Assembly (NCBI GenBank): GCA_902582315.1
Contig: CACHRP010000002.1
Coordinates: 119,703 to 183,702 of the forward strand
DNA from: an uncultured Pelagibacteraceae bacterium
GTDB taxonomy: Bacteria > Pseudomonadota > Alphaproteobacteria > Pelagibacterales > Pelagibacteraceae
Direction of reading: 5' to 3'
DNA length: 64,000 nt
Shown here: positions 1 through 7,956 of the stretch, piece by piece
How positions within the stretch are numbered: the first letter of the stretch is position 1
How the letters are laid out: each line of letters starts with the position of its first letter
The notes under the pieces: model-generated
What the model saw: the letters and a program-made list of their open reading frames with translations, nothing else
What the model was told of the DNA's origin: nothing
The model's database searches: none
Position numbers and translations under genes: made by a program

Positions 1-58
1 TTATAACAACAAAATTAAAGAAGGAATTTCTTTATTTAAGAAAGTGCAAAAAAAATGA
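1..58 (+). CDS. C-terminal end of a truncated gene
   Basis: An open frame enters from the left edge and stops at 56-58. About 18 lysine-rich C-terminal residues are visible, too few to name a family. The stop overlaps the start of the next small ORF at 55 (ATGA arrangement), so the two are probably cotranscribed and translationally coupled. Confidence 0.5.
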   Translation, partial: YNNKIKEGISLFKKVQKK

Positions 59-222
59 AGCTTATGAATATAGTAGTAATAATTTATATTATTGGAATAA
101 TCATCGGTGCAATTTTTTTTAACTTGTGGGGTACTGGAAATCTTATCAAACCATTGATAGCTTTGTTATGGACAGCTCTCTTTCTTATCGCAATTGTTTA
201 TGTCGATAGAAAATCTGAATAA
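55..222 (+). CDS. Small two-helix membrane protein (55 aa)
   Basis: A 55-codon frame starts at ATG 55, overlapping the stop of the preceding gene, and ends at TAA 220-222, inside the start of the uracil-DNA glycosylase gene. Residues about 4-24 and 32-50 are strongly hydrophobic and joined by a short NLWGTGN turn, so two transmembrane helices are expected, with a charged DRKSE tail. I do not recognise a family. The tight overlap on both sides is the main evidence that it is a real gene in a small operon. An alternative start is the Met at codon 4. Confidence 0.6.
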   Translation: MKLMNIVVIIYIIGIIIGAIFFNLWGTGNLIKPLIALLWTALFLIAIVYVDRKSE

Positions 223-871
223 TTCCATTATTAAATGCAAGAAATGTCCACGACTAGTTAAATTTAGAAAAAAAATATCAATCCAAAAGAGAAAGCAATT
301 TATGAGCCAAACCTATTGGGGGAAACCAATTACTGGTTTTGGTGATATTAAAAGTAAGATTTTGTTAGTAGGTCTTGCGCCAGCTGCACATGGTGGTAAT
401 AGAACAGGACGAGTATTTACCGGAGATAAATCCTCTGATTTTTTATACAAATGTCTCTTCAAGGCTAAAATTGCAAATCAATCTACCTCGACTCATTTGG
501 ATGATGGATTAAAATTAAAAAAATCATTCATTACAACAGCTTTAAAATGTGTTCCACCTGAAGACAAACCATTAAAACAAGAATTAGACAATTGTTTTAA
601 ATTTTTTAATTTAGAAATTAATCAACTAAAAAATTTAAAGGTTATTATTGCATTAGGAAAAATTGGTTTTGATGCGTGTGTTTATTACTTTAAATCAAAT
701 TATAATTTTAAAGAAAAAATTAAATTTAGTCATGGTAAGATTTTTAAAGTCTCTAAAGGTATTTTATTAGTCGGCTGTTATCATCCAAGTCCTAGAAATG
801 TAAATACTGGAAGAATAAGCGAAAGTAAAATGACTTATTTATTAAAAAAAGTAATTAAACTAGTCAATTAA
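200..871 (+). CDS. Family 5 uracil-DNA glycosylase (UDGb-like)
   Basis: It is predicted to excise uracil, and possibly other deaminated bases, from DNA in base-excision repair. The family-5 first motif GLAPAAHGGNRTGR is present, followed by FTGD, and the second motif HPSPRN lies near the C-terminus. Four cysteines fit the [4Fe-4S] cluster of this superfamily: CxxC at residues 13/16, then the cysteines in ALKCVPP and LDNC. I start at ATG 200; a TTG six bases upstream is possible but less likely. The gene overlaps the end of the 55-aa membrane protein and converges on the thioesterase gene with a 12-base overlap of the 3' ends. Length (223 aa) fits the family. Confidence 0.88.
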   Translation: MSIENLNNSIIKCKKCPRLVKFRKKISIQKRKQFMSQTYWGKPITGFGDIKSKILLVGLAPAAHGGNRTGRVFTGDKSSDFLYKCLFKAKIANQSTSTHLDDGLKLKKSFITTALKCVPPEDKPLKQELDNCFKFFNLEINQLKNLKVIIALGKIGFDACVYYFKSNYNFKEKIKFSHGKIFKVSKGILLVGCYHPSPRNVNTGRISESKMTYLLKKVIKLVN

Positions 872-1255
872 TTTTTTTAATATACTTGGAATTCTTACTG
901 GTTTTCCTTTTTTATTAACAGTCACAAGGACTACATCTGCCTCAGAAATAATATCAAATTTTTTTTTGATTACCTGTCGCATTTTAAAAGAAGAATTTTT
1001 AACTTCTTTTATATTTGAGATAATTTCAATCTCATCTTCAAACTTTGCAGGTTTTTTGTATTCAATATTGCATGTTTTGACTATTATTATTACTCCCTCT
1101 TTTTCTAGAATTTCTTTATTAGACAAACCTAAAGAGTATATTGCTTCAGATCTTGCTCTCTCAAGAAATTTTAAATAGTTAGCATAATAAACTACTCCAC
1201 CAGCATCTGTATCCTCGTAATAAATCTTGGTTACATACTTAAATTCTTTTGACAT
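860..1255 (-). CDS. ybgC: YbgC-like acyl-CoA thioesterase (hot-dog fold)
   Basis: This is a 131-aa 4-hydroxybenzoyl-CoA thioesterase-family protein that hydrolyses acyl-CoA thioesters. The N-terminal block YYEDTDAGGVVYYANYLKF carries the conserved Asp of the active site (YxDTDxxGVVYxxNY). In many proteobacteria ybgC opens the tol-pal operon, but no tol or pal gene is adjacent here, so the symbol rests on sequence alone. The 3' end overlaps the end of the uracil-DNA glycosylase gene on the other strand. Confidence 0.85.
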   Translation of the reverse strand: MSKEFKYVTKIYYEDTDAGGVVYYANYLKFLERARSEAIYSLGLSNKEILEKEGVIIIVKTCNIEYKKPAKFEDEIEIISNIKEVKNSSFKMRQVIKKKFDIISEADVVLVTVNKKGKPVRIPSILKKLID

Positions 1256-1260
1256 AATCT

Positions 1261-1287
1261 AATACTATCAAAATAGTATTTTTTTTT
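1261..1287. promoter_or_regulatory. Inverted repeat with T-run between ybgC and a small ORF
   Basis: AATACTAT (1261-1268) pairs with ATAGTATT (1273-1280) across a CAAA loop, and seven T follow on the plus strand. It sits in the 52-base divergent gap between ybgC (minus) and the 46-aa ORF (plus). On the plus strand it looks like a terminator, yet no plus-strand gene ends just upstream. It may be an operator or part of the ybgC promoter, or may stop antisense transcription running out of the glycosylase gene. Confidence 0.35.
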
Positions 1288-1307
1288 ATACTAATGAATT
1301 TATAAAA

Positions 1308-1448
1308 ATGAAAATTTATATCATTTGGCTTATTGGTGTTGTTATTTGGAATTTCGGAGTTCCTAATGCTACTCCTCTTGAGGATGTTATAGTTGCAATT
1401 GTTCTATCTTTTTTTTCAATTGTAATGAACAAATATTTTAAACCCTAG
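1308..1448 (+). CDS. Small membrane protein (46 aa)
   Basis: A 46-codon ORF from ATG 1308 to TAG 1446-1448 encodes two hydrophobic stretches (residues about 3-16 and 26-40) around a VPNATPLED loop and ends in MNKYFKP. It looks like a two-helix inner-membrane micro-protein. It fills the gap between ybgC and the DUF3047-like gene exactly: its stop abuts the end of the convergent neighbour at 1449. I recognise no function. Comparison with other SAR11 genomes would settle whether it is conserved. Confidence 0.55.
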   Translation: MKIYIIWLIGVVIWNFGVPNATPLEDVIVAIVLSFFSIVMNKYFKP

Positions 1449-2090
1449 CTATTGACTTGAAAAATAGATGTTTTGATAATACGAAACAGCCTTTAATTTA
1501 GAATTATCTGTATCAGTCATTATTGCAACACCATTGAGTTCATTTACGTCAAGATCATGCAATAATTTAAAATGCTCCTTAACATTAGCTTTGACTGTAA
1601 CCCACTCATTTAAGTTTTCTTTGGTAGTTGATAGAACATAATCTATTGATTTCTTTGTATAAGGGCTTCGCCAATATTTGCCAATTTCATTGTTGCTTGA
1701 AAAAACGTAATTTACAGCTCTATTTGAGAGTGCTGTTGATCCTATTTTTTTAACAACGAAAACTCTAGCTGCAAAGTCATGTCCTTTTTTTGAATTTTCT
1801 TTTATGCCAGTTAAATCTTTCTCAATTTTCCATGTAATATTAATAATTGGGGTTTTATTTAAATCTATTAGCACCTCTTTACCTAAGCCTGATCCGACAC
1901 CCTCGGCCTCAGCTTTGATGAAATTTCCACTCTCATTAGAACCTAGCGTCCAGGTGGTTTCACCTTTTACTTTTCTTTTTTTAAGTTGTCCAAATTCTTC
2001 ATTGGTAAAATCAAAAACTTTTAAAGTTTCTGATTTTACAGAAGTTGTAACAAACAAAGATAAAATTAATATCTGGATAAATATTTTCAT
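1449..2090 (-). CDS. Secreted DUF3047-like protein
   Basis: A 213-aa protein when started at the ATG at 2090; this start gives a clean signal peptide (MKIFIQILILSLFVTTSVKS), whereas an upstream ATG at 2123 would add 11 residues in front of it. The mature part is a beta-rich single domain with FDFTNEEFGQLKKRKVKG near its N-terminus and a C-terminal GVAIMTDTDNS segment. Both fit DUF3047, a periplasmic family of unknown role in proteobacteria. It runs alone on the minus strand. Confidence 0.7.
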   Translation of the reverse strand: MKIFIQILILSLFVTTSVKSETLKVFDFTNEEFGQLKKRKVKGETTWTLGSNESGNFIKAEAEGVGSGLGKEVLIDLNKTPIINITWKIEKDLTGIKENSKKGHDFAARVFVVKKIGSTALSNRAVNYVFSSNNEIGKYWRSPYTKKSIDYVLSTTKENLNEWVTVKANVKEHFKLLHDLDVNELNGVAIMTDTDNSKLKAVSYYQNIYFSSQ

Positions 2091-2197
2091 TTTGGGACTT
2101 ATATATAGCATGAATTGATACAATAAATATTTATAATTTCATACTTTAGACAAGATTAAGACAATCAAAAATCAAAATTAACTATTAAATTTTGTTT

Positions 2198-2404
2198 ATG
2201 AAACAAATTATTTATATAACAATTTTTTTATTTTTGGCAAATTGCAGCACACATAGTGTTAAATTAGGTAAAAGATGTACTAAAATAGCCGAAGATAATA
2301 CTTATGAAAAATCTCTAATATGGTTAATTGATAAGAAGAGTATTGAGACTTTTGACCAAAAAATAAACAAAAAAAACTGTGAAATTAATGGAGAGAATGG
2401 ATGA
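2198..2404 (+). CDS. Small lipoprotein (68 aa)
   Basis: It starts at ATG 2198; an in-frame TTG lies six bases upstream. The N-terminus is a lipoprotein signal with lipobox LFLANC, so Cys at residue 17 would be lipidated. The remaining 51 residues hold two further cysteines (GKRC and KKNC) and no recognised domain. The stop overlaps the start of the next small ORF (ATGA at 2401), suggesting translational coupling. Confidence 0.65.
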   Translation: MKQIIYITIFLFLANCSTHSVKLGKRCTKIAEDNTYEKSLIWLIDKKSIETFDQKINKKNCEINGENG

Positions 2405-2529
2405 AAACCCTCTCAATCATGGCATTATTAGTATATTGGTCGGTTATAATTTTAGCTCCAGTAATAGCTAACGAACAAAGGAAATATGCTGATAAAATAG
2501 TTTACCCGAAAAAGAAGCCTAGTAAGTAG
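2401..2529 (+). CDS. Small exported or membrane protein (42 aa)
   Basis: An ORF from ATG 2401, overlapping the lipoprotein stop by four bases, to TAG 2527-2529. It has one hydrophobic segment (residues about 4-22) followed by a short polar tail rich in lysine. It is either a single-pass micro-protein or a cleaved peptide (possible signal cut after VIA). Its last 11 bases overlap the end of the SDR gene on the opposite strand. No family recognised. Confidence 0.5.
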   Translation: MKTLSIMALLVYWSVIILAPVIANEQRKYADKIVYPKKKPSK

Positions 2530-3262
2530 ATCTTCCACCACTAATATCAAAAACTGCAGCGGTTGAAAAAGAGTTCTCTTCTGAGGATAGCCAGCATACG
2601 AGTGAGGAAAGTTCATCAAGCTCTAAAAACCTTCCTCTTGGAACTTTTGATAGCATTCTTTGAACATGTTCTTTTGTCATTTGATTTAAAATTCTTGTTT
2701 TTGCACCAGCGGGGGTAACAGCATTAACTGCTATGTTATATTGAGCTAATTCTTTACCCAATGATTTTGTTAGACCTAGTACACCAGCTTTTGCTGAGCT
2801 ATATGCACTAGCATTGGCATTTCCATCTTTACCTGAAACTGAGGCTATATTTACAATTCTACCATAATTGTTTTTAATCATTAAAGGAACTATCAATTTA
2901 CAACAAATATAAGTTCCATTTAAATTCACATTTATTACTTTATTCCAGTCATCAACTGAATAATTCCATAATTCAGCGGTAGGTCCTGTAATTCCTGCAT
3001 TATTAATCAGTATATCTATTTTTGAATTTTTTAAATTTTTAATGGTTTTATTTACTGACTCAAAATCAGTAACATCAACTACATCATATTCTAAATTTTT
3101 ATTATTCTCTTTTTTTATAACTTTGTTTAACTCATTTTCGTCATTGTCCCATATTCTCACTTGAGCTCCCGAATTAATAAATTTTTTAGCAATATCTAGA
3201 CCAAAGCCTTGAGCGCCTCCAGTTACTATTGCAATTTTACTTTTTAGATCAAAATTATTCAT
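2519..3262 (-). CDS. SDR-family oxidoreductase
   Basis: A 247-aa classical short-chain dehydrogenase/reductase. The NAD(P)-binding motif is TGGAQGFG near residue 14, NNAG is at about 87-90, and the catalytic pair is YSSAK (Tyr and Lys). The C-terminus ends FDISGGRSTY, as in FabG-like enzymes. The substrate cannot be read from the sequence. Its start overlaps the end of the upstream NCS1 permease by 8 bases, so the permease substrate or a product of it may be oxidised or reduced here. Confidence 0.85.
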   Translation of the reverse strand: MNNFDLKSKIAIVTGGAQGFGLDIAKKFINSGAQVRIWDNDENELNKVIKKENNKNLEYDVVDVTDFESVNKTIKNLKNSKIDILINNAGITGPTAELWNYSVDDWNKVINVNLNGTYICCKLIVPLMIKNNYGRIVNIASVSGKDGNANASAYSSAKAGVLGLTKSLGKELAQYNIAVNAVTPAGAKTRILNQMTKEHVQRMLSKVPRGRFLELDELSSLVCWLSSEENSFSTAAVFDISGGRSTY

Positions 3263-4718
3263 TGCTAGATGCTAGCAGATAATAAGTTACAAAAACAACA
3301 AAAGCTCCAATTAACCATGAAAAAGTTTGCAAAAATTGCATATTTACATTCCATATCGTTGAGGAAGCAAATATAAAACCAATTACTACGGCATATATAG
3401 CTTTATAGTTCCAACCATTAGAATAAATATATGCGCTTCCTAGTTTAGAGGAGAAAATATCTTTATTAATAATATTACCTTTTTTAATTAAATAATAATC
3501 ACAAATAATTAATCCAAAAAGCGGCCCAAAAAATGATCCGATTGTATCAATAAAAGATAAAATTCCTATTTGACTTAATATTGGTAGCCAAAACACACTT
3601 ATTAATAATCCAAAAAAAACAATTAATAGACCGCTAGATTTCAAATTTAGATTTTTGGGCACAAAATTTAACAAAGTATTTTGTGAGGGAATGTAATTTG
3701 CAACAAGGTTGGTTGATAAAGAGGCAACTACAATAAAAAACAATGAAATTACCGTTAAGTATGTATTATCAATTTTTCCAATTATATCTGTTGGGTTGGT
3801 CAAAAATCTCTCTGCTTGCGTTACATTAGAATTAATTATGATATCTGCACCAAGAGTTAATAGGACTGAAAATAAAGAAAATAGAATTAAATTAAGGATC
3901 AAGCTTAAATTACCTTTGTATAAATGATTTTTATCTTTTGCATATCTAGAATAATCACCAAAATTAAGTAATAATATTGAAAAAAAAGCGAACATAGTTC
4001 CGGTAACTGAAATGAAAGGTGAAATATTTTGCTCTTTAAATATATTATCAGAGATTATTAATTGATTAAAAGATAAAAATAATTTTTGACTATTTTCTGA
4101 TACAACAATAATCAAGAATACTATCAAGCCAAAGTAAACAAATAATGCAGAAAATTTAATTATAGATTTAGTTAAATGATGACCTTTTGTAAAAAGATAG
4201 TATTGGAAAATAAATGTAATTATTAAAGCAACCCAATCTATTAAGTTTAAAGATAAGAAAAAGAAAAGAAATAGTTCTTTATTTAGGATATTTGGATCAA
4301 TATAAAATAAAGATATTCTAATTAAATATACTATAGATTTTGAAATAAAAAATGTTTGAACACCAAAAAAGAAAATCCCAATTATACCTCTCAACATTGC
4401 GAAATATCTTGCAGCATTTAAACCAATAGAAATTCTAAGTAAAACAGGGAATGGTACTCCATGTTTTTGGGATAAATTGCCAATTAAATTTGAAAGAAAG
4501 TATACAAGAATAGAAGCAAAAATACTTCCTGATAAAACTATATAAAAGTTTAAGTCATATATTATATATAATGATGCAATAAGAGAAAATCCTATAAGAC
4601 TTTGAATATTTACAGCCCAAAAACAAAAGAAGTCAGTCCACTTCCAATTTTTATCAATAGGATTTACCGAAACAATTTCCCAATTTATAAGTTGAAATTT
4701 TTCTTTTTCTTGATTCAC
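3255..4718 (-). CDS. NCS1-family nucleobase/hydantoin-type permease
   Basis: A 487-aa membrane protein with about 12 hydrophobic segments. The N-terminal NWKWTDFFCFWAVNIQS and FGVQTFF segments match the NCS1 (cytosine, uracil, allantoin, hydantoin, thiamine) symporter pattern. The specific substrate is not deducible. The only usable start is GTG at 4718, because a stop lies just upstream in frame. It sits between the TRAP operon and an SDR gene on the same strand and overlaps the SDR by 8 bases. The preceding TRAP gene ends 25 bases upstream, so read-through from dctM is plausible. Confidence 0.8.
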   Translation of the reverse strand: MNQEKEKFQLINWEIVSVNPIDKNWKWTDFFCFWAVNIQSLIGFSLIASLYIIYDLNFYIVLSGSIFASILVYFLSNLIGNLSQKHGVPFPVLLRISIGLNAARYFAMLRGIIGIFFFGVQTFFISKSIVYLIRISLFYIDPNILNKELFLFFFLSLNLIDWVALIITFIFQYYLFTKGHHLTKSIIKFSALFVYFGLIVFLIIVVSENSQKLFLSFNQLIISDNIFKEQNISPFISVTGTMFAFFSILLLNFGDYSRYAKDKNHLYKGNLSLILNLILFSLFSVLLTLGADIIINSNVTQAERFLTNPTDIIGKIDNTYLTVISLFFIVVASLSTNLVANYIPSQNTLLNFVPKNLNLKSSGLLIVFFGLLISVFWLPILSQIGILSFIDTIGSFFGPLFGLIICDYYLIKKGNIINKDIFSSKLGSAYIYSNGWNYKAIYAVVIGFIFASSTIWNVNMQFLQTFSWLIGAFVVFVTYYLLASSNE

Positions 4719-4742
4719 TATTCCATATTAAACATATATAAA

Positions 4743-6077
4743 CTACTGTCCATACAACATAGAGGGTAACCAAAGAACAATCTTTGGAAATATTATAATA
4801 ATTACGAGCCCAATTATTTGAAGAATCATAAATTGCATCATTCCTATATAAATATCTTTTAAATCCCATTCAGGAACAACCCCTTTTAAAAAATATGCTG
4901 AAAGAGCCACTGGAGGTGATAGCCAGGCTGTTTGTAAATTTACAGCAACAAGTATAGCGAACCATGTTAAATTAAAACCAAGAGCTTCAACAAGTGGTAA
5001 TATTATCGGTACGATTATCATAACAATAGGCACCCACTCTAGAGGCCAACCTAAAAGAAAAATCATTACCATTATCATTCCAAGAATAAGATACTTGTTC
5101 ATTTCTAAACCTAGTAAAAATTCAGTTAACAGAGTCGGTGTACCTAATCTTGCAAAAACCGCTCCAAAAAAATTTGAGGCTGCAACTAAAACCATAATTA
5201 ATGCTGTAATTTCAAGAGTTTTAACCAAAGCATCCTGTAATTTTGGAAGAGTTAATTTTTTATATGCTAGTGAAAGAAGTAAAGCACCCATAGCTCCACA
5301 CCCTGCAGCTTCTGTTGGTGTTGCAAATCCAAATAAAATACTTCCAAGTGCTGCAAAAACTAGTGCTGCAGGAGGGACTAAACCAAGAAGAAATTCAATC
5401 CATACTTCCCTCATGCTTGTTGCTCTCATATCCTCAGGTAAAGGAGGCCCTAAGTTTGGATTTAACATACATCTTATTGTCGTGTAAGCGGCATATAAAC
5501 TTGCAAGTAAAATTCCTGGTAAAATTGCTGCTGCAAATAAATCAATAACGGGTATCTCCATTATAGGACCCATTACTACAAGCATAATACTTGGTGGTAT
5601 TAATATCCCTAATGTTCCACCAGCAGTTATGGTTCCTGCGGCTAATCTCACATCATATTTAGATCTATTCATAGATTTCGCAGCCATTATTCCAAGAATA
5701 GTTACTGAGGCACCAACAATACCTGTAGCGGCAGCAAATATTACTGATACAAATAACACTGCGTAATATAAAGAGCCTCTAACTCTTGCCAACATCAATT
5801 GAAATGCTGAAAATAATCTTTCCATTAATCCGGCTTGTTCCATCATTATACCCATGAATACAAATAGCGGTACGGCGGCGAGCGTTTGTTCTGTCATCAC
5901 CATAGAAAATTGTAGTGTCATTAAATAGAAAACTAATTTACCAAAACCTAAATAACCAAAAACAAAACCTAAAAATATTAATGTAAATGAAATTGGGAAA
6001 CCTACAAATATTGCAAACAGCATTACACCAACAAGAATAAAACCAAGTATTGCAGGATCAATGAATTCAGCTATCAT
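4743..6077 (-). CDS. dctM: TRAP transporter large permease (DctM)
   Basis: The 444-aa large membrane subunit of a tripartite ATP-independent periplasmic transporter. It has about 12 hydrophobic segments and conserved loops such as GTLGILIPPSIMLVVMG and FGFATPTEAAGCGAMGA. It forms the ion-coupled channel with DctQ and takes substrate from DctP. Its start overlaps the dctQ stop by four bases (ATGA), and an AGGAG Shine-Dalgarno lies in the dctQ tail. Substrate is inferred only to be an organic acid-like solute. Confidence 0.93.
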   Translation of the reverse strand: MIAEFIDPAILGFILVGVMLFAIFVGFPISFTLIFLGFVFGYLGFGKLVFYLMTLQFSMVMTEQTLAAVPLFVFMGIMMEQAGLMERLFSAFQLMLARVRGSLYYAVLFVSVIFAAATGIVGASVTILGIMAAKSMNRSKYDVRLAAGTITAGGTLGILIPPSIMLVVMGPIMEIPVIDLFAAAILPGILLASLYAAYTTIRCMLNPNLGPPLPEDMRATSMREVWIEFLLGLVPPAALVFAALGSILFGFATPTEAAGCGAMGALLLSLAYKKLTLPKLQDALVKTLEITALIMVLVAASNFFGAVFARLGTPTLLTEFLLGLEMNKYLILGMIMVMIFLLGWPLEWVPIVMIIVPIILPLVEALGFNLTWFAILVAVNLQTAWLSPPVALSAYFLKGVVPEWDLKDIYIGMMQFMILQIIGLVIIIIFPKIVLWLPSMLYGQ

Positions 6078-6688
6078 TTATTTTCTCCTGGCCATTGTCC
6101 TTTTTTTGCTGCCCAATAACTTTTAAACAATTCAGATACACCTTGTATCAAAAGAAATATAATTCCAATAAGTAAACAAGTTTTAATCGGCCACATAAAT
6201 GGCATCCATGTGGTATCCATTCCCCTTTCTCCTCGTCTGATAGACTCTTCAACAAAACCTATAGTCATGTAAAGAAAGACAATTAAACCTGGAAAATAAA
6301 ACAATATATATAACCAAAAATCTATAGTTCCTTGGGTTTTTGTTTTGAAGTTTCTGTAAAGAAAATCTGCTCTGATATGAACACCTTTAGAAAGAGCGTA
6401 TGCTGCACCAAGCATAAATAGAGCCCCGTATAAAAATCGACTTATATCATATGCCCATATAGTAGGAGCTAAAAATAACTTTCTAGCTATTACTTCATAT
6501 GTCATTGCAAATATTAAAGGTATTAATATCCAGCAGACTATATTCCCTACTATTTTACTAAATTTATCAATTCTTAAAATTAAATTTGCCATCCATAATG
6601 GCATATCATCAGGCATTTTGCCTGATCCCCCTCTTCTTTCAGCAATCATTTCATCTGAAATATCTAAATTTGAGGGTTTATCATTCAT
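6074..6688 (-). CDS. dctQ: TRAP transporter small permease (DctQ)
   Basis: A 204-aa DctQ-like subunit with four hydrophobic segments after a hydrophilic N-terminus of about 35 residues. The motif ALSKGVHIRADF follows the second helix, as usual in the family. It is encoded between dctP and dctM, with a stable hairpin in the leader between dctP and dctQ. No clear Shine-Dalgarno is visible before its ATG. Confidence 0.9.
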   Translation of the reverse strand: MNDKPSNLDISDEMIAERRGGSGKMPDDMPLWMANLILRIDKFSKIVGNIVCWILIPLIFAMTYEVIARKLFLAPTIWAYDISRFLYGALFMLGAAYALSKGVHIRADFLYRNFKTKTQGTIDFWLYILFYFPGLIVFLYMTIGFVEESIRRGERGMDTTWMPFMWPIKTCLLIGIIFLLIQGVSELFKSYWAAKKGQWPGENK

Positions 6689-6709
6689 GATTTAATGTTT
6701 AATTTAATT

Positions 6710-6732
6710 AGAGCGGACTATAAGTCCGCTCT
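6710..6732. terminator. Hairpin between dctP and dctQ (attenuator or mRNA stabiliser)
   Basis: AGAGCGGACT (6710-6719) and AGTCCGCTCT (6723-6732) form a perfect 10-bp stem with a 3-base loop, GC-rich in an AT-rich genome. On the transcribed minus strand no U-run follows, so a full terminator is unlikely. In binding-protein transport operons such hairpins commonly protect the upstream mRNA and keep binding-protein levels above permease levels; that role is inferred. Confidence 0.7.
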
Positions 6733-6755
6733 AAAATATTTAGTATATTAGTTTA

Positions 6756-7847
6756 TTACTTTAATGTCGCCGCGTGAGCCATTCCTAGCTTAGCGTTTGA
6801 CATTTGAGCTCCTGCCCAGAAAGGCACAGCAACATCCGCAAACTCTTTCATAGAGTCGTAAACTTTTTTGAAAAATGCATTTTTTTCAGCATTTTTGTTT
6901 AAAGTTGCTTTTGCTGCAGCCATGTACTCCGTAAAGTAGTCTGTAGGAGTATCTTCTAAAATAACCCCATGCTTAGTAGTCAATTCTCTTAAAGCTTTTC
7001 CGTTTTCGTAAATTCTATAGCTTAAAGATTTAGCTAATGAAGCGTTTGCAGCTACCTCTAGAGATTTTTTCTCGTGAGCAGTCATAGCATTATAAGTTTT
7101 TCCAGTAATATAAAAGTCAGCATTAACAACTACTTGGTGTAAACCTTGTAGGTAATAGTGTTTTAATACTTTTTGGAAACCAAATGTTAAATCTGGTTTT
7201 GGACAACACCATTCTGCTGCATCAATTGTTCCTGCTTCTAAAGCTGGTAAAATATCTCCACCACCCATTGCTACAGATGCAATTCCAATATCTTTGTAAG
7301 TTTGACCTGGTATTCCTGGAGGTGTTCTGAATTTATATTTTCTAAAGTCAGCCATGTTTTTAATTGGTTTTGGAAACCAACCTAAAGCCTCTGGTCCAAC
7401 TGGTTGAAGCATAAATCCTTTTATATCTCTTCCCATCTCTTTCCAAAGTTGATCATATAACTCTTTACCACCACCATATTGAAACCATGATAGAAATGCT
7501 AAGTTATCTATGCCAACTCCACCACCTGCAACAGGTGATCCAAATAACATAGCTGCAGGATGATCACCAGACCAATAGTGTGTCCAAGCAAATCCGCAGT
7601 CAATTAATCCCTTATCAACAGCATCTAATGTTTCTTTTACACCAACAACTGCACCTGCTGGTAATATTTCAAACTTTAGAGATCCGTCAGTAAGAGTAGT
7701 AACAGTGTCAGTAAAGTCTTTTAACATTTTAACTTCATCAGCCTTAGTATTAAGAACTGTCTGACATTTAAGTGTTTTCGCATTAGCATTTGATATAAAA
7801 CCAAGAACTAAAAACGTAGCAAACACCAATGAAATGATTTTTTTCAT
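6756..7847 (-). CDS. dctP: TRAP transporter substrate-binding protein (DctP/TakP-like)
   Basis: A 363-aa periplasmic solute-binding protein with a signal peptide (residues 1-23, cut near NANA). The region FRKYKFRTPPGIPGQTYKDIG and EAGTIDAAEWCCPKPDLTFGF match the TakP-type DctP branch, which binds 2-oxo acids or other small carboxylates and includes annotations such as mannitol/chloroaromatic uptake. The pair EW with two cysteines replaces the usual EWVGP, so the pocket may be unusual. Strong Shine-Dalgarno GAGGG before ATG 7847. First gene of dctPQM, divergent from the GMC dehydrogenase. Confidence 0.9.
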   Translation of the reverse strand: MKKIISLVFATFLVLGFISNANAKTLKCQTVLNTKADEVKMLKDFTDTVTTLTDGSLKFEILPAGAVVGVKETLDAVDKGLIDCGFAWTHYWSGDHPAAMLFGSPVAGGGVGIDNLAFLSWFQYGGGKELYDQLWKEMGRDIKGFMLQPVGPEALGWFPKPIKNMADFRKYKFRTPPGIPGQTYKDIGIASVAMGGGDILPALEAGTIDAAEWCCPKPDLTFGFQKVLKHYYLQGLHQVVVNADFYITGKTYNAMTAHEKKSLEVAANASLAKSLSYRIYENGKALRELTTKHGVILEDTPTDYFTEYMAAAKATLNKNAEKNAFFKKVYDSMKEFADVAVPFWAGAQMSNAKLGMAHAATLK

Positions 7848-7956
7848 TATTTTCCCTCTTTCTGGTTAAATTTAAGTCCATTATCCTCTCAAAAAAAAGC
7901 CTATGTTACAAGCGACAAATATTTTATTTTAAGTCAAAAAACGTTAATAAGTAAGT

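Noticed and set aside
5095..5548. Plus-strand ORFs inside dctM
   Set aside because: They lie antisense to a clear TRAP permease gene and have no family signal or ribosome site.
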